64,000 nt of DNA from Komarekiella atlantica HA4396-MV6 (GCA_019359395.1 JAHHHK010000001.1:310001-374000), one strand, 5' to 3'; counted from the first letter of the stretch, positions 45,858-58,454 are shown. Numbers and translations are program-made. Notes: a model not told the origin generated them from the sequence alone.

Positions 45858-46124
45858 GACCTCTTGCATAAATCAGATTATGAACTCCAAATAGATAAAT
45901 TTCTCGTTACTCTCTGCGCCTCTGTCTTGAAAAGTTTCCTGCGGTTCGCGTTAGCGTCTCGTAAGAGAGGGAAACCCTCCTTCTCCTGACGGAGACCGGA
46001 GGCGAACAGAACTTTTCGCTGTCTTGAAAAGTTTCCTACGGCGGGAAACCCGCCTACAGAACTTTTCGCTGCGCCTCTGCGTGAACCTTAAAATTCTTAT
46101 TTTCAGATATTCGTGCAAGAGGTC
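45858..46124. mobile_element. 267-bp MITE, copy 2, TA target duplication
   Basis: The ends are GACCTCTTGCATAAAT and the inverse of GACCTCTTGCACGAAT, with TA on each side (45856-45857, 46125-46126). Length and interior equal copy 1 at 3765-4031 in the same orientation. The few differences are concentrated at the left end, so both inserted recently relative to the decay of other repeats. No coding capacity. Confidence 0.82.
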
Positions 46125-46310
46125 TAATATTCTCTGGTGTACTGTTTGAAGTATTATTAACGCACTGTATCTCAAGTTGTAGATAATTCGCTCAACTAAC
46201 CACAACTGTTCTTCACGGGATAGCTAGCTGATGGATTGTTCAATTTGAAACAGGTGTGAGGAGTTAATAAACATAAATATGTACTTAGCACTACTAAATA
46301 GCGGCTAAAT

Positions 46311-47597
46311 TTAAAGTACACGCAGTATGCTGGGAATACTGTCGATCGCTTCCAGACTCCGAATTTCTGCTAAAGCTTGGCGAAAGTTTCCTTCCCGCAC
46401 ATCGTGGGTAACAACTACAATTTCTGCTAGCTCCCCCTGAAAACCAGTTTGGACAATTGACTCTAAGCTAACGTTATAGTTGCCGAAGCAAGTACCTAAT
46501 TTACCGATAACTCCAGGCCGGTCTTTAGTAAGGAAACGGGCGTAAAACCGAGTTACAAGTTCTGCCATTGGCGCAATTTGACAGTATTCTTGATGCCCAC
46601 AAGCTAACAAGAGATTTGGATCTACTGTTTTGGTTTTGAGGACAGCAACCAAATTTAAAATATCAGATGATACTGCGCTGGCGGTTGCACCAGCACCAGC
46701 ACCAGGCCCAAAAAACATCACCTGTCCGATGGGTTCCCCTTCGACAAGAATGGCGTTATAAACGCCGTTAATGCTAGCTAACGGATGTGCTTTCGGTACT
46801 AAGGTGGGATGAACTCTGACTGAAAGGGGAGATGAGGGAGTATTGCGTTTAGCGATCGCTAGTAATTTAATCACAAATCCTAATTTTTCAGCATAGGCAA
46901 TATCTGTCTTACTGACTTGCCGAATGCCTTCACAATAGACATCTTGCAGATTGATGCGTCCATCAAAGCCTAATGATGCCAGGATGGCAATTTTATCTGC
47001 TGCGTCTAAGCCTTCGACATCGGCGGTGGGATCAGCCTCCGCATAACCTAACTGTTGGGCATCAGCCAAGACATCGCTGAAGTTGCTGCCTTCTGTTTGC
47101 ATCCGCGTCAGGATGTAGTTAGTCGTACCGTTAACGATGCCAGTAATCGCGTGAATCCGGTTAACACTTAAAGACTGCTTTAGGGGTTGGATCACTGGGA
47201 TACCACCACCAACAGCGGCTTCTAGCATGACGTATACCCCAGCTTGATTGGCAGTTGTGAAGATTTCTGCCCCAAAACGGGCGATCGCAGCTTTATTAGC
47301 GGTAACTACGTGTTTGCCATTATTGAGAGCTTTGAGAATCAGCGATCGCGCTGGTTCTAGCCCACCCATAACTTCAACAACTATATCTACCGCAGGGTCA
47401 TTGACAATAGCTTCTAAATCTGTAGTTAGGACTTCTGTAGCTAATTCTACTGCGCGATGTTTATCGAGCGATCGTACTCCCACTCGATATATTTCTATTT
47501 CTTGCAACAACGGGTGACGCCCAGCCCCATCTTGCAATAACTGCACTGTACCCGTTCCCACAGTGCCTAATCCTAGTATTCCTAGCTTCACGCCCAC
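46311..47597 (-). CDS. hom: Homoserine dehydrogenase
   Basis: A 428-residue enzyme that reduces aspartate semialdehyde to homoserine for threonine and methionine synthesis. I start it at the GTG (47597) giving (V/M)GVKLGILGLGTVG, because homologues begin MGVKLGILG; the ATG of the open frame at 47663 adds 22 atypical residues. The NAD(P) site is GLGTVGTGTV. VTANKAAIA, GIVNGTTNYILTRM and DPTADVEGLDAADKIAILA are catalytic-domain marks. The C-terminal 80 residues form an ACT domain (DRPGVIGKLGTCFGNYNVSL), the usual site of threonine feedback. Monofunctional form. Confidence 0.93.
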   Translation of the reverse strand: MGVKLGILGLGTVGTGTVQLLQDGAGRHPLLQEIEIYRVGVRSLDKHRAVELATEVLTTDLEAIVNDPAVDIVVEVMGGLEPARSLILKALNNGKHVVTANKAAIARFGAEIFTTANQAGVYVMLEAAVGGGIPVIQPLKQSLSVNRIHAITGIVNGTTNYILTRMQTEGSNFSDVLADAQQLGYAEADPTADVEGLDAADKIAILASLGFDGRINLQDVYCEGIRQVSKTDIAYAEKLGFVIKLLAIAKRNTPSSPLSVRVHPTLVPKAHPLASINGVYNAILVEGEPIGQVMFFGPGAGAGATASAVSSDILNLVAVLKTKTVDPNLLLACGHQEYCQIAPMAELVTRFYARFLTKDRPGVIGKLGTCFGNYNVSLESIVQTGFQGELAEIVVVTHDVREGNFRQALAEIRSLEAIDSIPSILRVL

Positions 47598-47701
47598 AAG
47601 TTTTGCACCCAATTCATTTTTTAGTGCTGAGTAGTTACAAGTATTTAGTACTTTACAACTCAAAACTTAGAACTCTTTCCTCAGCTGTTCATACAAAACA
47701 A

Positions 47702-47771
47702 TTGTAGGGTGAGCAATGCCCACCCTACAAACTCAAAACTCTCCTGTACAGATGCGATTAATCGCGTCTCT
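47702..47771. repeat. Two adjacent palindromic repeats
   Basis: TTGTAGGGTG/CACCCTACAA (47702-47730) and GTACAGATGCGATTAATCGC-type (47746-47771) are consecutive hairpins in the 180-base gap between petH and hom. Both belong to widely dispersed Nostoc palindrome families. Confidence 0.55.
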
Positions 47772-47780
47772 ACTCAGCAC

Positions 47781-50329
<2,549 letters not shown>

Positions 50330-51334
50330 ATGACAAGTAAGCCGGAACGCGTGGTACTGATTGGAGTAGCAGGAGACTCTGGGTGTGGTAAATCTACGTT
50401 TTTGCGTCGTTTGATAGACTTGTTTGGTGAAGATTTAATGACAGTCATCTGCTTGGATGACTATCATTCTCTTGATCGCAAACAGCGCAAAGAAACAGGG
50501 ATAACTGCACTCGACCCTAGGGCGAACAATTTTGACTTAATGTATGAGCAAATTAAAGCGCTCAAAGATGGTCAAGCGATTGATAAGCCGATTTACAACC
50601 ACGAAACCGGCTTAATTGATCCGCCAGAGCGGATAGAGCCAAATCATATCATAGTGGTTGAAGGACTACATCCTTTATATGATGAGCGGGTGCGATCGCT
50701 GATTGACTTTAGCGTTTATTTTGATATCAGCGATGAAGTCAAAATTGCCTGGAAAATCCAGCGAGATATGGCTGAACGCGGTCATCGTTACGAAGATGTC
50801 CTAGCTCAAATCAATTCCCGTAAACCTGACTTTGATAAGTTTATCGAACCACAAAGAGAATTTGCTGATGTGGTTCTTCAGGTATTACCTACAAACTTGA
50901 TTAAAAACGATACAGAACGTAAAGTCTTGCGAGTACGTATGCTCCAGCGGGAAGGTAAGGAAGGTTTTGAGCCAACCTACCTTTTTGATGAAGGCTCAAC
51001 AATTAACTGGACTCCTTGCGGACGCAAATTAACCTGTTCCTACCCTGGTATGCAAGTGTACTACGGTTCAGATGTATACTATGGACGCTATGTCTCAGTA
51101 CTAGAGGTAGATGGTCAATTTGACAACCTCGAAGAAGTAATTTATATCGAAAATCATCTCAGCAATACATCCACCAAATATGAAGGTGAGATGACTCACT
51201 TGTTACTCCAGCACCGTGAGTATCCAGGTTCCAATAATGGTACTGGTTTGTTCCAAGTGCTTACAGGTTTGAAAATGCGTGCTGCTTATGAACGGTTAAC
51301 AGCTAAGGAAGCAAAGTTAGCAGTTCAAGTTTAA
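50330..51334 (+). CDS. prk: Phosphoribulokinase
   Basis: A 334-residue Calvin-cycle enzyme that makes ribulose-1,5-bisphosphate. The P-loop is GVAGDSGCGKSTFLRR. The light-regulated Cys pair is Cys19 (in the P-loop) and Cys41 (TVICLDDYH), with a second pair near residues 230-236 (TPCGRKLTC), all consistent with redox control and CP12 binding. RIEPNHIIVVEGLHPLYDERV is the Walker B region. AGGAGA stands seven bases before the ATG. A strong terminator follows. Confidence 0.97.
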   Translation: MTSKPERVVLIGVAGDSGCGKSTFLRRLIDLFGEDLMTVICLDDYHSLDRKQRKETGITALDPRANNFDLMYEQIKALKDGQAIDKPIYNHETGLIDPPERIEPNHIIVVEGLHPLYDERVRSLIDFSVYFDISDEVKIAWKIQRDMAERGHRYEDVLAQINSRKPDFDKFIEPQREFADVVLQVLPTNLIKNDTERKVLRVRMLQREGKEGFEPTYLFDEGSTINWTPCGRKLTCSYPGMQVYYGSDVYYGRYVSVLEVDGQFDNLEEVIYIENHLSNTSTKYEGEMTHLLLQHREYPGSNNGTGLFQVLTGLKMRAAYERLTAKEAKLAVQV

Positions 51335-51361
51335 AGCAGGAGTGTTTGTGTCAAAGCTTAT

Positions 51362-51392
51362 GGGGGTACTTCTGGGTATCCCCGTTTTTTTT
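51362..51392 (+). terminator. Intrinsic terminator of prk
   Basis: GGGGGTAC and GTATCCCC pair over eight positions (one wobble) around TTCTGG, followed by G and eight T. It begins 28 bases after the prk stop codon. Confidence 0.85.
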
Positions 51393-51663
51393 GTAATTAA
51401 ATACATTTACAGCGATTTTCATCTGGGTAGATTTGTCGGGTGGACATTACAATACTCACCCTACTGTGGTCTATTCATCAAAAATCCGCTGTAAATCACA
51501 AAATAATTAACGTAAATATTATCTTTTTTCCAAATACTTGGCTATAATTGGTGGTTTTTTTAAAGATAAGAACACACTAACTACTGTATGTGTCAATATT
51601 GTTATGATTCCATAAATAAGTAACTGACCTAAATATCCACATTTAGTCAGCGAAAAAACTCTT

Positions 51664-51671
51664 AGAGGAGG
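51664..51671 (+). promoter_or_regulatory. Ribosome binding site deciding the metK start
   Basis: AGAGGAGG ends eight bases before TTG at 51680 and only two bases before the TTG at 51674. Correct spacing therefore selects the second TTG. Confidence 0.7.
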
Positions 51672-51679
51672 AATTGCCC

Positions 51680-52954
51680 TTGTCTCGTCGATATCTATTT
51701 ACTTCTGAATCAGTCACCGAAGGACATCCAGATAAAATCTGCGATCAGATTTCTGATACTATTCTCGATGCCTTGCTGACACAAGACCCCAGCAGCCGTG
51801 TAGCGGCTGAAGTAGTAGTTAATACTGGCTTAGTACTAATTACAGGTGAAATTACTACCAAAGCAAATGTGAATTACGTCAATCTTGCCCGCAAGAAGAT
51901 TGCTGAGATTGGCTACACTGATGCCGATAATGGTTTTTCTGCTAACAGCACTAGCGTTTTAGTAGCTTTAGACGAACAATCACCTGATATTGCTCAAGGT
52001 GTCAACACCGCCCAAGAAACCCGCGAACAAGATAGTGATGAACTATTCGATAAAATCGGTGCAGGCGACCAAGGGATAATGTTCGGCTTTGCCAGCAATG
52101 AAACACCAGAACTGATGCCCTTGCCCATTTGTCTAGCCCACCGCATTGCTCGCCGACTAGCAGCAGTCCGCAAAACGGGTGAATTGTCATACTTGCGCCC
52201 CGATGGCAAAACACAAGTAACAGTGGTCTATGAAGACGGACGCCCAGTAGGTATTGATACTATCCTAATTTCCACCCAGCATACAGCGAGTATTGGGGAA
52301 ATCAAGGATGAGGCGGCGGTGCAAGCCAAAATTAAACAAGACCTTTGGTCGGCGGTAGTCGAACCTGTTTTTGGTGACATTGAAATTAAGCCGAGTCAGG
52401 AGACACATTTTTTAGTCAACCCCACGGGCAAATTTGTCGTTGGTGGCCCACAGGGAGATTCTGGTCTGACAGGACGGAAAATAATTGTTGATACCTACGG
52501 TGGTTATTCACGGCATGGTGGCGGCGCTTTTTCTGGCAAAGACCCCACCAAGGTAGACCGTTCTGCGGCTTATGCTGCTCGCTATGTGGCAAAAAATATT
52601 GTCGCTGCTGGGTTAGCAAACAAGTGTGAAGTCCAGCTAAGTTATGCCATTGGTGTAGCGCGACCGATGAGCATTTTGCTAGAAACCTTTGGTACTGGCA
52701 AAGTAGATGATGAAACCTTACTGGAATTAGTTAAGCAGAACTTTGAACTGCGGCCGGCGGGGATTATCCATACCTTCAATTTACGCAACGTACCAAATGA
52801 ACGAGGCGGACGTTTTTATCAGGACGTCGCGGCTTATGGTCATTTTGGGCGAACGGATTTAGACTTGCCTTGGGAACGCACCGATAAGGCAGAATTGTTG
52901 AAAAAAGCGGTAAATGAATCTTTTTCAGTAGCGATCGCTCAAGCACTCACTTAA
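51680..52954 (+). CDS. metK: S-adenosylmethionine synthase
   Basis: A 424-residue enzyme joining methionine and ATP to SAM. The start codon is TTG at 51680 ([19 protein letters not shown]), chosen by ribosome-site spacing and homology; an earlier TTG would add two residues. Key motifs: [12 protein letters not shown], the methionine loop [12 protein letters not shown], and [19 protein letters not shown] with the phosphate-binding P-loop-like segment. A TATAAT box lies at 51543-51548. No SAM riboswitch fold was recognised in the leader. Confidence 0.96.
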   Translation: MSRRYLFTSESVTEGHPDKICDQISDTILDALLTQDPSSRVAAEVVVNTGLVLITGEITTKANVNYVNLARKKIAEIGYTDADNGFSANSTSVLVALDEQSPDIAQGVNTAQETREQDSDELFDKIGAGDQGIMFGFASNETPELMPLPICLAHRIARRLAAVRKTGELSYLRPDGKTQVTVVYEDGRPVGIDTILISTQHTASIGEIKDEAAVQAKIKQDLWSAVVEPVFGDIEIKPSQETHFLVNPTGKFVVGGPQGDSGLTGRKIIVDTYGGYSRHGGGAFSGKDPTKVDRSAAYAARYVAKNIVAAGLANKCEVQLSYAIGVARPMSILLETFGTGKVDDETLLELVKQNFELRPAGIIHTFNLRNVPNERGGRFYQDVAAYGHFGRTDLDLPWERTDKAELLKKAVNESFSVAIAQALT

Positions 52955-52990
52955 AATCATCCGCTACTGCAAAATCATAGCATATATATG

Positions 52991-53036
52991 TGAGGGTATT
53001 GGCAACTTAACAACTTGTCTATGCCCTCATTTTTTT
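52991..53036 (+). terminator. Intrinsic terminator of metK
   Basis: TGAGGGTAT and ATGCCCTCA pair over nine positions (one wobble) with a 21-base loop, followed by seven T. It starts 37 bases after the metK stop. Confidence 0.75.
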
Positions 53037-53419
53037 GTAGCTAACGGAATATTGAAAAGTGGGTAAATAAGGGATATCATAATCGCACCTTGGGAATAGC
53101 TTCATCTATGCTATTTAGCTTAAATTTTCGAGTTTTAGAGGTATAGTAGTCTCTCTCTTTTTCATAAACGAGATATACCTTTTGCTAGAAGAATAATTAC
53201 TTTTTTATAGTTAGGGTTTATTTATGTTCAAAACAGCTAATTGGCTGAAAAATAGGTAAAATCTAGATTTTATTATTGGAACCTATAGCTCCATTCGCTC
53301 GATTAATTGCAACTAGAAGCTAATTTTAGCTTCTCATAGCAGCAGATGAATTTGGAGTTAGCCAATTACCTCCGCCAGAATTGAGAAAAGCATCAACCAA
53401 CAGTTAATGGAGTATTTGC

Positions 53420-53812
53420 ATGACAAGTTTGATTTCTAGGACAACTACTTATATTAGTTCCTTGCTGAAGGGACTTCAGGTAAAACGTTTTTTGGCTGTT
53501 GTCTTAGTTGGTTTTTTACTGCTGACAACAAATGCTACTCCTGGGCGTGATAACACAGGCTTGAAAGAGAGAGTTCGTGAACAAGTAGAGCAAAATGATG
53601 CTCAAAGACCAAAAACAGTAGGGCAATGGAATAAAGAAGCTCGTGAAACAGAAGGCTCTCCTGGTGAACGTCTTAAAAAAATTGGACAAGAGTCAGGAGA
53701 GGCCTTTAAAGAATTTGGGTCGGGGTATGTAGAGGGTGCTCAAGAAACTGCTAGCGATGTAGGAGATAGTGCAGCACAAGCAGGCAAAAATATCTCTAAC
53801 AAAGTTCGCTAA
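53420..53812 (+). CDS. Small membrane-anchored or secreted hypothetical protein
   Basis: A 130-residue protein. Residues about 22-42 (KRFLAVVLVGFLLLTTNATPG) form a signal peptide or anchor. The mature part is very hydrophilic, rich in Glu, Lys, Gln, Gly and Ala, with helical runs such as SGEAFKEFGSGYVEGAQETASDV ending in AGKNISNKVR. The composition recalls LEA-like or stress proteins, but I do not recognise the family. A long 5' region (about 380 bases from the metK terminator) precedes it. Confidence 0.65.
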   Translation: MTSLISRTTTYISSLLKGLQVKRFLAVVLVGFLLLTTNATPGRDNTGLKERVREQVEQNDAQRPKTVGQWNKEARETEGSPGERLKKIGQESGEAFKEFGSGYVEGAQETASDVGDSAAQAGKNISNKVR

Positions 53813-53954
53813 ATACTTTTAGTCTGTCAAAATAACTTTGGCAGACTACCAAGAATAATCTTCAATATTTCCACGTTTTGAGTCTTTCAAAAAGCCAGTT
53901 TCTCTACTTAAAAGACTAAAAACCAGATATAACAAAATTATTACGGCTATATTA

Positions 53955-54300
53955 GACCTATTGCATAAATCGAAATTTATTAAATCGAACCACAGATAAA
54001 CATAGCGAAAAGTTCTGTAGGTGGAGAGAAGTCTGAGCGGAGCGCAAAGTCTGAGTGGAGGAAACCTCCGCTCAGACTTTGTAAGAGAGGTTTCCGACGC
54101 TCGTTCGCTCTTAGCGTCGTAGCGTCTCGCAGAGAAGGGGAGCCACTGCGGTCTTGGGGTCTCCCCAAGTGGAGCAAGTGGCGTGAGACGCAATCATGCG
54201 AACGGGGTTTCCCAACCTAGGAACGCCACTTGCTACAAGCCGGGAAACCCGTCCAACGCAGTGGCTCAACTTTTCAAGACAGATGAACACAGATATTTAG
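53955..54300. repeat. Composite repeat with a MITE-type end
   Basis: At 53955 GACCTATTGCATAAAT follows TA and resembles the left end of the 267-bp MITE. It is followed by AACCACAGATAAACA, the AAAAGTTCTG piece and GC-rich palindromes (CTGAGCGGAGC, GAGGTTTCC, GGGTTTCCC). Near 54285 CAAGACAGATGAACACAGAT reads as an inverse partner. It looks like several elements nested in one another. No gene is seen from 53813 to 54563. Confidence 0.5.
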
Positions 54301-54394
54301 CTGTGGTTATTTTTGGTTTAATTCGGATTTTAGCAAGAAGTTTATTGCAATACAGTTCAAGTAATAAAATTAACTATGGTTCAATCCTAATAAG

Positions 54395-54441
54395 AAACCC
54401 TTCTACCTTAATGATGTGAAGTCTAAAAGGTAGAGGGGTTT
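54395..54441 (-). terminator. Hairpin downstream of the pentapeptide gene
   Basis: AAACCCTTCTACCTT and AAGGTAGAGGGGTTT pair over about 15 positions with one mismatch around an AT-rich loop. Read leftward, it lies 120 bases after the pentapeptide-gene stop. There is no strong T run, so it may be a processing or attenuating hairpin. Confidence 0.45.
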
Positions 54442-54563
54442 GATTTGTCTTGATGTTTTTGTAGGAGAGGTTTAAGGATAACGCTTGTAAACAACCAGTT
54501 TCTCTGATTTAAAACCTGCTAAAACTATTGTTTTGGTTATTTTAACCGCCTACTTAGATGAGC

Positions 54564-55019
54564 CTAGTCCCAATCTGGAATCTGTGCATCTTCACCACCA
54601 ACACCGATTCCAGTGTTATATATTTCAGCATCAGTGATATTAAGATTTTCCATCGATGCTTGATACACATTGGAATCATAAATCTTAGCGCGAGTAAAAT
54701 TTACCCCGTTGAGATTGGCTTGCTTCAAGTTCACATTGGTTACATGAGCTGATGTTAAGTTAGCGCCTTTTAAGTTAGCACCAGTTAAGTCAGCACCTTC
54801 GAGATTTGCCTCTGCAAGGTTGGCTCCTTGAAGATTTGCTCCTCGCAAGTCAACACCAATTAAATGAGCACCACTGAGGTTAACTCCTGATAGATTGCAC
54901 TGGATACATTCCCTAGTTGAAAACAGCTTTTGTAAGTCCTGCGGATTTTCAGCTCTGACTGCGCTAGCGAAAAATAGGGGAGTTGCTAAGGCTAGAGGTG
55001 CTAATAGCTGGAGTTTCAT
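54564..55019 (-). CDS. Secreted pentapeptide-repeat protein
   Basis: A 151-residue protein. Residues 1-23 are a signal peptide (MKLQLLAPLALATPLFFASAVRA). A short segment with two Cys (ECIQCNLSG) precedes about 14 pentapeptide repeats of the A(D/N)LxG type, residues about 42-125, which fold as a right-handed square beta-helix. The CxxC at the N cap is common in cyanobacterial periplasmic or lumenal members. Function unknown. Single gene. Confidence 0.85.
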   Translation of the reverse strand: MKLQLLAPLALATPLFFASAVRAENPQDLQKLFSTRECIQCNLSGVNLSGAHLIGVDLRGANLQGANLAEANLEGADLTGANLKGANLTSAHVTNVNLKQANLNGVNFTRAKIYDSNVYQASMENLNITDAEIYNTGIGVGGEDAQIPDWD

Positions 55020-55331
55020 AATATTTCCCCCTTGATTATCAAGTTGCGTCCGTTCTTTGCCTCACAGCCCTATTATCTCACCAAATTCCTTGGGGACACA
55101 GATTGACCTTGCGAGCTTATTATGATATGTAACAGCTATATTGATGACACTAAAAAAAGTATTGATTCTGTTTTTGGGCTATTTATCAGCGATAAAGCTT
55201 GAAAAACAGCCACTATTAAATCACTGTTAAATCTTTTTTATAGCTTGCACCACCCAGCTTGATTGACCTAGGGCTAATGAGTATTTTTACTTTACTAATT
55301 GCCCATTTGGTATAGCAGCAACCATAAATAG

Positions 55332-56198
55332 TTAAGTTGTCAAAAATTCTCGCATATATTGATTGACTAACTCAGGCTGTTCTTGCTGCACCCAATGGCT
55401 ACAATTGGGTAGATACTTAATTTGAAAATCTTTAACATAAGCTTCAGTGCCGTAAGTTAATTCCTTACCAAGTGCGGTATCTTTTTCTCCCCAAATCATC
55501 AGAGTTGGTACTTCCAAAACACGCCAGTTTTGATTGAGCATTTTTTGTTGAAAAATATTGCGGTAATAGTTCAACATTCCTGTAATAGCACCACGTTTTG
55601 CAGCAGCATTTTTATAAGCGTCAATATCCGCTTGAGTGAAAGCATTTTTGTTAACTGCCATACCTTTAAAAGCGGTTTCAATTGCTTGGTAGTCTGAAGA
55701 TTGTAGGAATAATTCCGGTAGTAACGGTAATTGAAATAGGAAGATGTAGAAACTACGTAGCAACTGTTGAGGAGTGCGTAAACCTTGAGCAAATTTAGCT
55801 GGATGAGGCAGATTGAGTATAATTAAGCGCTCTACCATACTTGGATAATTGTAAGCGAAATTCCAGGCGATCGCACCACCCCAATCATGTCCAACTAAAA
55901 CACAACTCTGATAGTCATTACCTCTAATTACTCCCTCAATATCTTTAACAAATTCATCCATTACATAAGCTGATTGCTCTTTTGGCTTATCACTGTCGTT
56001 GTAGCCACGTAAGTCAAGAGCAATAACTTTAAAATCTTTAGAAAATTCTGATATTTGATGCCGCCATGAGTACCAAAACTCAGGAAAACCATGCAACATC
56101 AGCATCAAAGGCCCTTCACCTTGGGTGACATAGTGTAGTTTCACCCCATTGGTAGTTATATATTCGTGTTTCCAAGAAGACTCATCTACAAATACCAT
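55332..56198 (-). CDS. Alpha/beta hydrolase, epoxide hydrolase-like
   Basis: A 288-residue enzyme starting at MVFVDESSWKHEYI (56198). The oxyanion motif is LHGFPEFWYSWRHQ, the nucleophile Asp is in LVGHDWGGAIAW, and the catalytic His is in NCSHWVQQEQP, with the acid in WGEKDTALG. An Asp nucleophile plus HGFPE motif is typical of soluble epoxide hydrolases and haloalkane/fluoroacetate dehalogenases; the substrate cannot be set. Single gene. Confidence 0.87.
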   Translation of the reverse strand: MVFVDESSWKHEYITTNGVKLHYVTQGEGPLMLMLHGFPEFWYSWRHQISEFSKDFKVIALDLRGYNDSDKPKEQSAYVMDEFVKDIEGVIRGNDYQSCVLVGHDWGGAIAWNFAYNYPSMVERLIILNLPHPAKFAQGLRTPQQLLRSFYIFLFQLPLLPELFLQSSDYQAIETAFKGMAVNKNAFTQADIDAYKNAAAKRGAITGMLNYYRNIFQQKMLNQNWRVLEVPTLMIWGEKDTALGKELTYGTEAYVKDFQIKYLPNCSHWVQQEQPELVNQYMREFLTT

Positions 56199-56407
56199 TA
56201 ATGCTACTCCATCTATAGAAAAAATTATCAAAGTATACAAGAGATATTTTTATTATTGTGTCTTTTTGAATTCCACAACATCTATTGACAGAAAGCATTA
56301 TGACGATAATTTTTTCTAGGAAAATATCTGTACAACTCTCCCTTAGATAGATGTAGATTTTAGAGAAATATTGCTAAAAATTAAGATTATGACTACATCC
56401 AACTACC

Positions 56408-57223
56408 ATGACAAAACAGCTGACACACTACCCTTCAATATGGGTTGAGCGACTGGCACGACTCGGTTATGCTTCTAAGGGAGTGGTTTATGGTATTGTC
56501 GGATTATTAGCAGCACAGGCAGCTTTTGGTACAGGTGGTAGAACGACCGATACAAGAGGTGCTTTACAAACACTTTTAACTCAACCATTTGGTAAATTGT
56601 TGCTAGCTCTGATAGCAATTGGTTTAATTGGATACGTGCTTTGGCGATTTGTACAAGCAATAAAAGACCCAGAAAATAAAGGTACAGACGCCAAAGGATT
56701 GGCACAGAGAATTGGTTATGCAATCAATGGTTTAATATATGCAGGTTTAGCGGTTAGTGCTGTACAACTTATCCAAGGTTCAGGCGGTAATAGTAATAGT
56801 AATTCCACCGACGATTGGACGGCTCGCTTACTTTCTCAACCCTTTGGTCAATGGTTGGTAGGAACTGTTGGGGCATTTATAATTGGTATGGGTTTCTATC
56901 AGTTTTATAAAGCTTTTACCGCTAAGTTTCGCAGAGAACTCAATTTAACCGAGTTAAGCGAGACAGAACGCAAATGGGTGATGGTTATTTGCAGATTTGG
57001 TTTGCTGGCAAGGGGTGTTGTGTTTTGCATTATTGGCTGGTTTTTGATTCAAGCCGCAAGGCAATTTGATGCTAGTGCTGCTGGAGGTTTAGCTGAGGCA
57101 TTACAGACTCTAGCGCAACAACCTTACGGTTCATGGCTTTTGGGCATTGTCGCCTTTGGTTTAGTTGCTTACGGGATTTATTTGCTAATCCAAGCGCGGT
57201 ATAGTCAGCTGTCCACAGGTTGA
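56408..57223 (+). CDS. DUF1206 membrane protein
   Basis: A 271-residue protein of three tandem DUF1206 units, each with two membrane helices and the motif LARLGYASKGVVYGIVGLLA / RIGYAINGLIYAGLAV / RFGLLARGVVFCIIGWFL. Each unit ends with a QPFG(K/Q)WL-type turn. The family is widespread and of unknown role. ATG preceded by a weak ribosome site. Confidence 0.85.
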   Translation: MTKQLTHYPSIWVERLARLGYASKGVVYGIVGLLAAQAAFGTGGRTTDTRGALQTLLTQPFGKLLLALIAIGLIGYVLWRFVQAIKDPENKGTDAKGLAQRIGYAINGLIYAGLAVSAVQLIQGSGGNSNSNSTDDWTARLLSQPFGQWLVGTVGAFIIGMGFYQFYKAFTAKFRRELNLTELSETERKWVMVICRFGLLARGVVFCIIGWFLIQAARQFDASAAGGLAEALQTLAQQPYGSWLLGIVAFGLVAYGIYLLIQARYSQLSTG

Positions 57224-57293
57224 AAATAGCGATATCTCACAACAAGCTGCTACGCATATATATACGCATTATTTTTAAATATGGAAGTTGGGT

Positions 57294-58442
57294 ATGACAG
57301 AAATACGCGGTGTCTGGCTTACCACTACCGATAGTAAAGTTCTCAGGTCAAAGCAACGTATTGCTGAGGCGATGAACTTTCTGGCTGAGACGGGCTTTAA
57401 TGCAGTTTTTCCCGTTGTTTGGAACAAGGCAGTAACTTTGTATCCTAGTCAAACTATGCAGCAGACTTTTGGGGTGGAAATTGACCCTTTGTGCATAGGT
57501 CGTGACCCATTAGAAGAAGTGATACTAGAAGCGCGGCGAGTTGGCCTAAAAGTTATCCCTTGGTTTGAATACGGCTTTGCTAGTTCATATAATTTGAATG
57601 GTGGTATAATTTTACAGAAAAAACCGGAGTGGGCTGCTCGTGACTGCAAAGGTAACTTATTAAAGAAAAACGGTTTTGAGTGGTTGAATGCCCTTGACCT
57701 CCAAGTGCAGGAATTCCTGTTAAACTTGGTGCTAGAAGTTGTGAGAAACTACGATATTGATGGTATTCAAGGTGACGATCGCTTTCCTGCATTACCCTGT
57801 GAAGGTGGCTATGATCAGGTAACTACCACACGCTATCGCCAGCAATTTCATCACAATCCGCCACAAAATCCCAAGGATTGGCAATGGTTACAGTGGCGTG
57901 CAAACATTCTCACTGATTTCTTGGCGCGTCTATACCAGCAGGTGAAAGCAGTTAATCCTAACTTGCTAGTGTCAATGGCTCCTAATATACATGATTGGGC
58001 GTTAAAAGAATATCTGCAAGACTCACCCACATGGCTGAAGCGGGGACTAATCGATATTATCCACCCGCAGATTTATCGTCGTGATTTGAGAAGTTATCAA
58101 GCGATCGCTGATAAACTAGTAAACCAGCAGTTCACAGATGCGACATTACCGAAGTTAGCACCAGGAATATTGATGAAGCTTGGCAGTTATTGTATTAGTC
58201 CAGAATATCTGATACACGCAGTTGAATACAACCGCCAACTTGGCATTCAAGGGGAGGTATTCTTTTTTTACGAAGGTTTGCGAGAGAATAACAATACCCT
58301 GGCTAAAGTTTTACGAAATGGCCCCTATAATAAGTCTGCGTCATTTCCAAGTTTGTCACATTTGACAGGAGATGGTGTAAGTAATAATAGATCATCTTCA
58401 ATTTGGCAGGATATGAAGAAGTTGTTAAAAAATCTTTTTTAA
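57294..58442 (+). CDS. Glycoside hydrolase GH10-like (GHL10/DUF187-type)
   Basis: A 382-residue TIM-barrel protein starting at ATG 57294 (MTEIRGVWLTTTDSK), with GGAAG about seven bases ahead; an earlier TTG is less likely. EIRGVWLTT and the strand VIPWFEYGF are marks of the GHL10 family. IDGIQGDDRFPALP holds the candidate catalytic acid and IIHPQIYRRD another strand. No signal peptide, so it is probably cytosolic or released by other means. It is followed 12 bases later by the DUF2358 gene. Confidence 0.85.
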   Translation: MTEIRGVWLTTTDSKVLRSKQRIAEAMNFLAETGFNAVFPVVWNKAVTLYPSQTMQQTFGVEIDPLCIGRDPLEEVILEARRVGLKVIPWFEYGFASSYNLNGGIILQKKPEWAARDCKGNLLKKNGFEWLNALDLQVQEFLLNLVLEVVRNYDIDGIQGDDRFPALPCEGGYDQVTTTRYRQQFHHNPPQNPKDWQWLQWRANILTDFLARLYQQVKAVNPNLLVSMAPNIHDWALKEYLQDSPTWLKRGLIDIIHPQIYRRDLRSYQAIADKLVNQQFTDATLPKLAPGILMKLGSYCISPEYLIHAVEYNRQLGIQGEVFFFYEGLRENNNTLAKVLRNGPYNKSASFPSLSHLTGDGVSNNRSSSIWQDMKKLLKNLF

Positions 58443-58454
58443 GGGATAAGGGGT

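Noticed and set aside
45951-46205. A minus-strand frame across MITE copy 2
   Set aside because: Its residues come from the MITE interior and would be shared with copy 1; no protein family.
51480-51665. A SAM riboswitch before metK
   Set aside because: The leader is AT-rich and I could not find the paired helices or conserved core of any known SAM riboswitch class.
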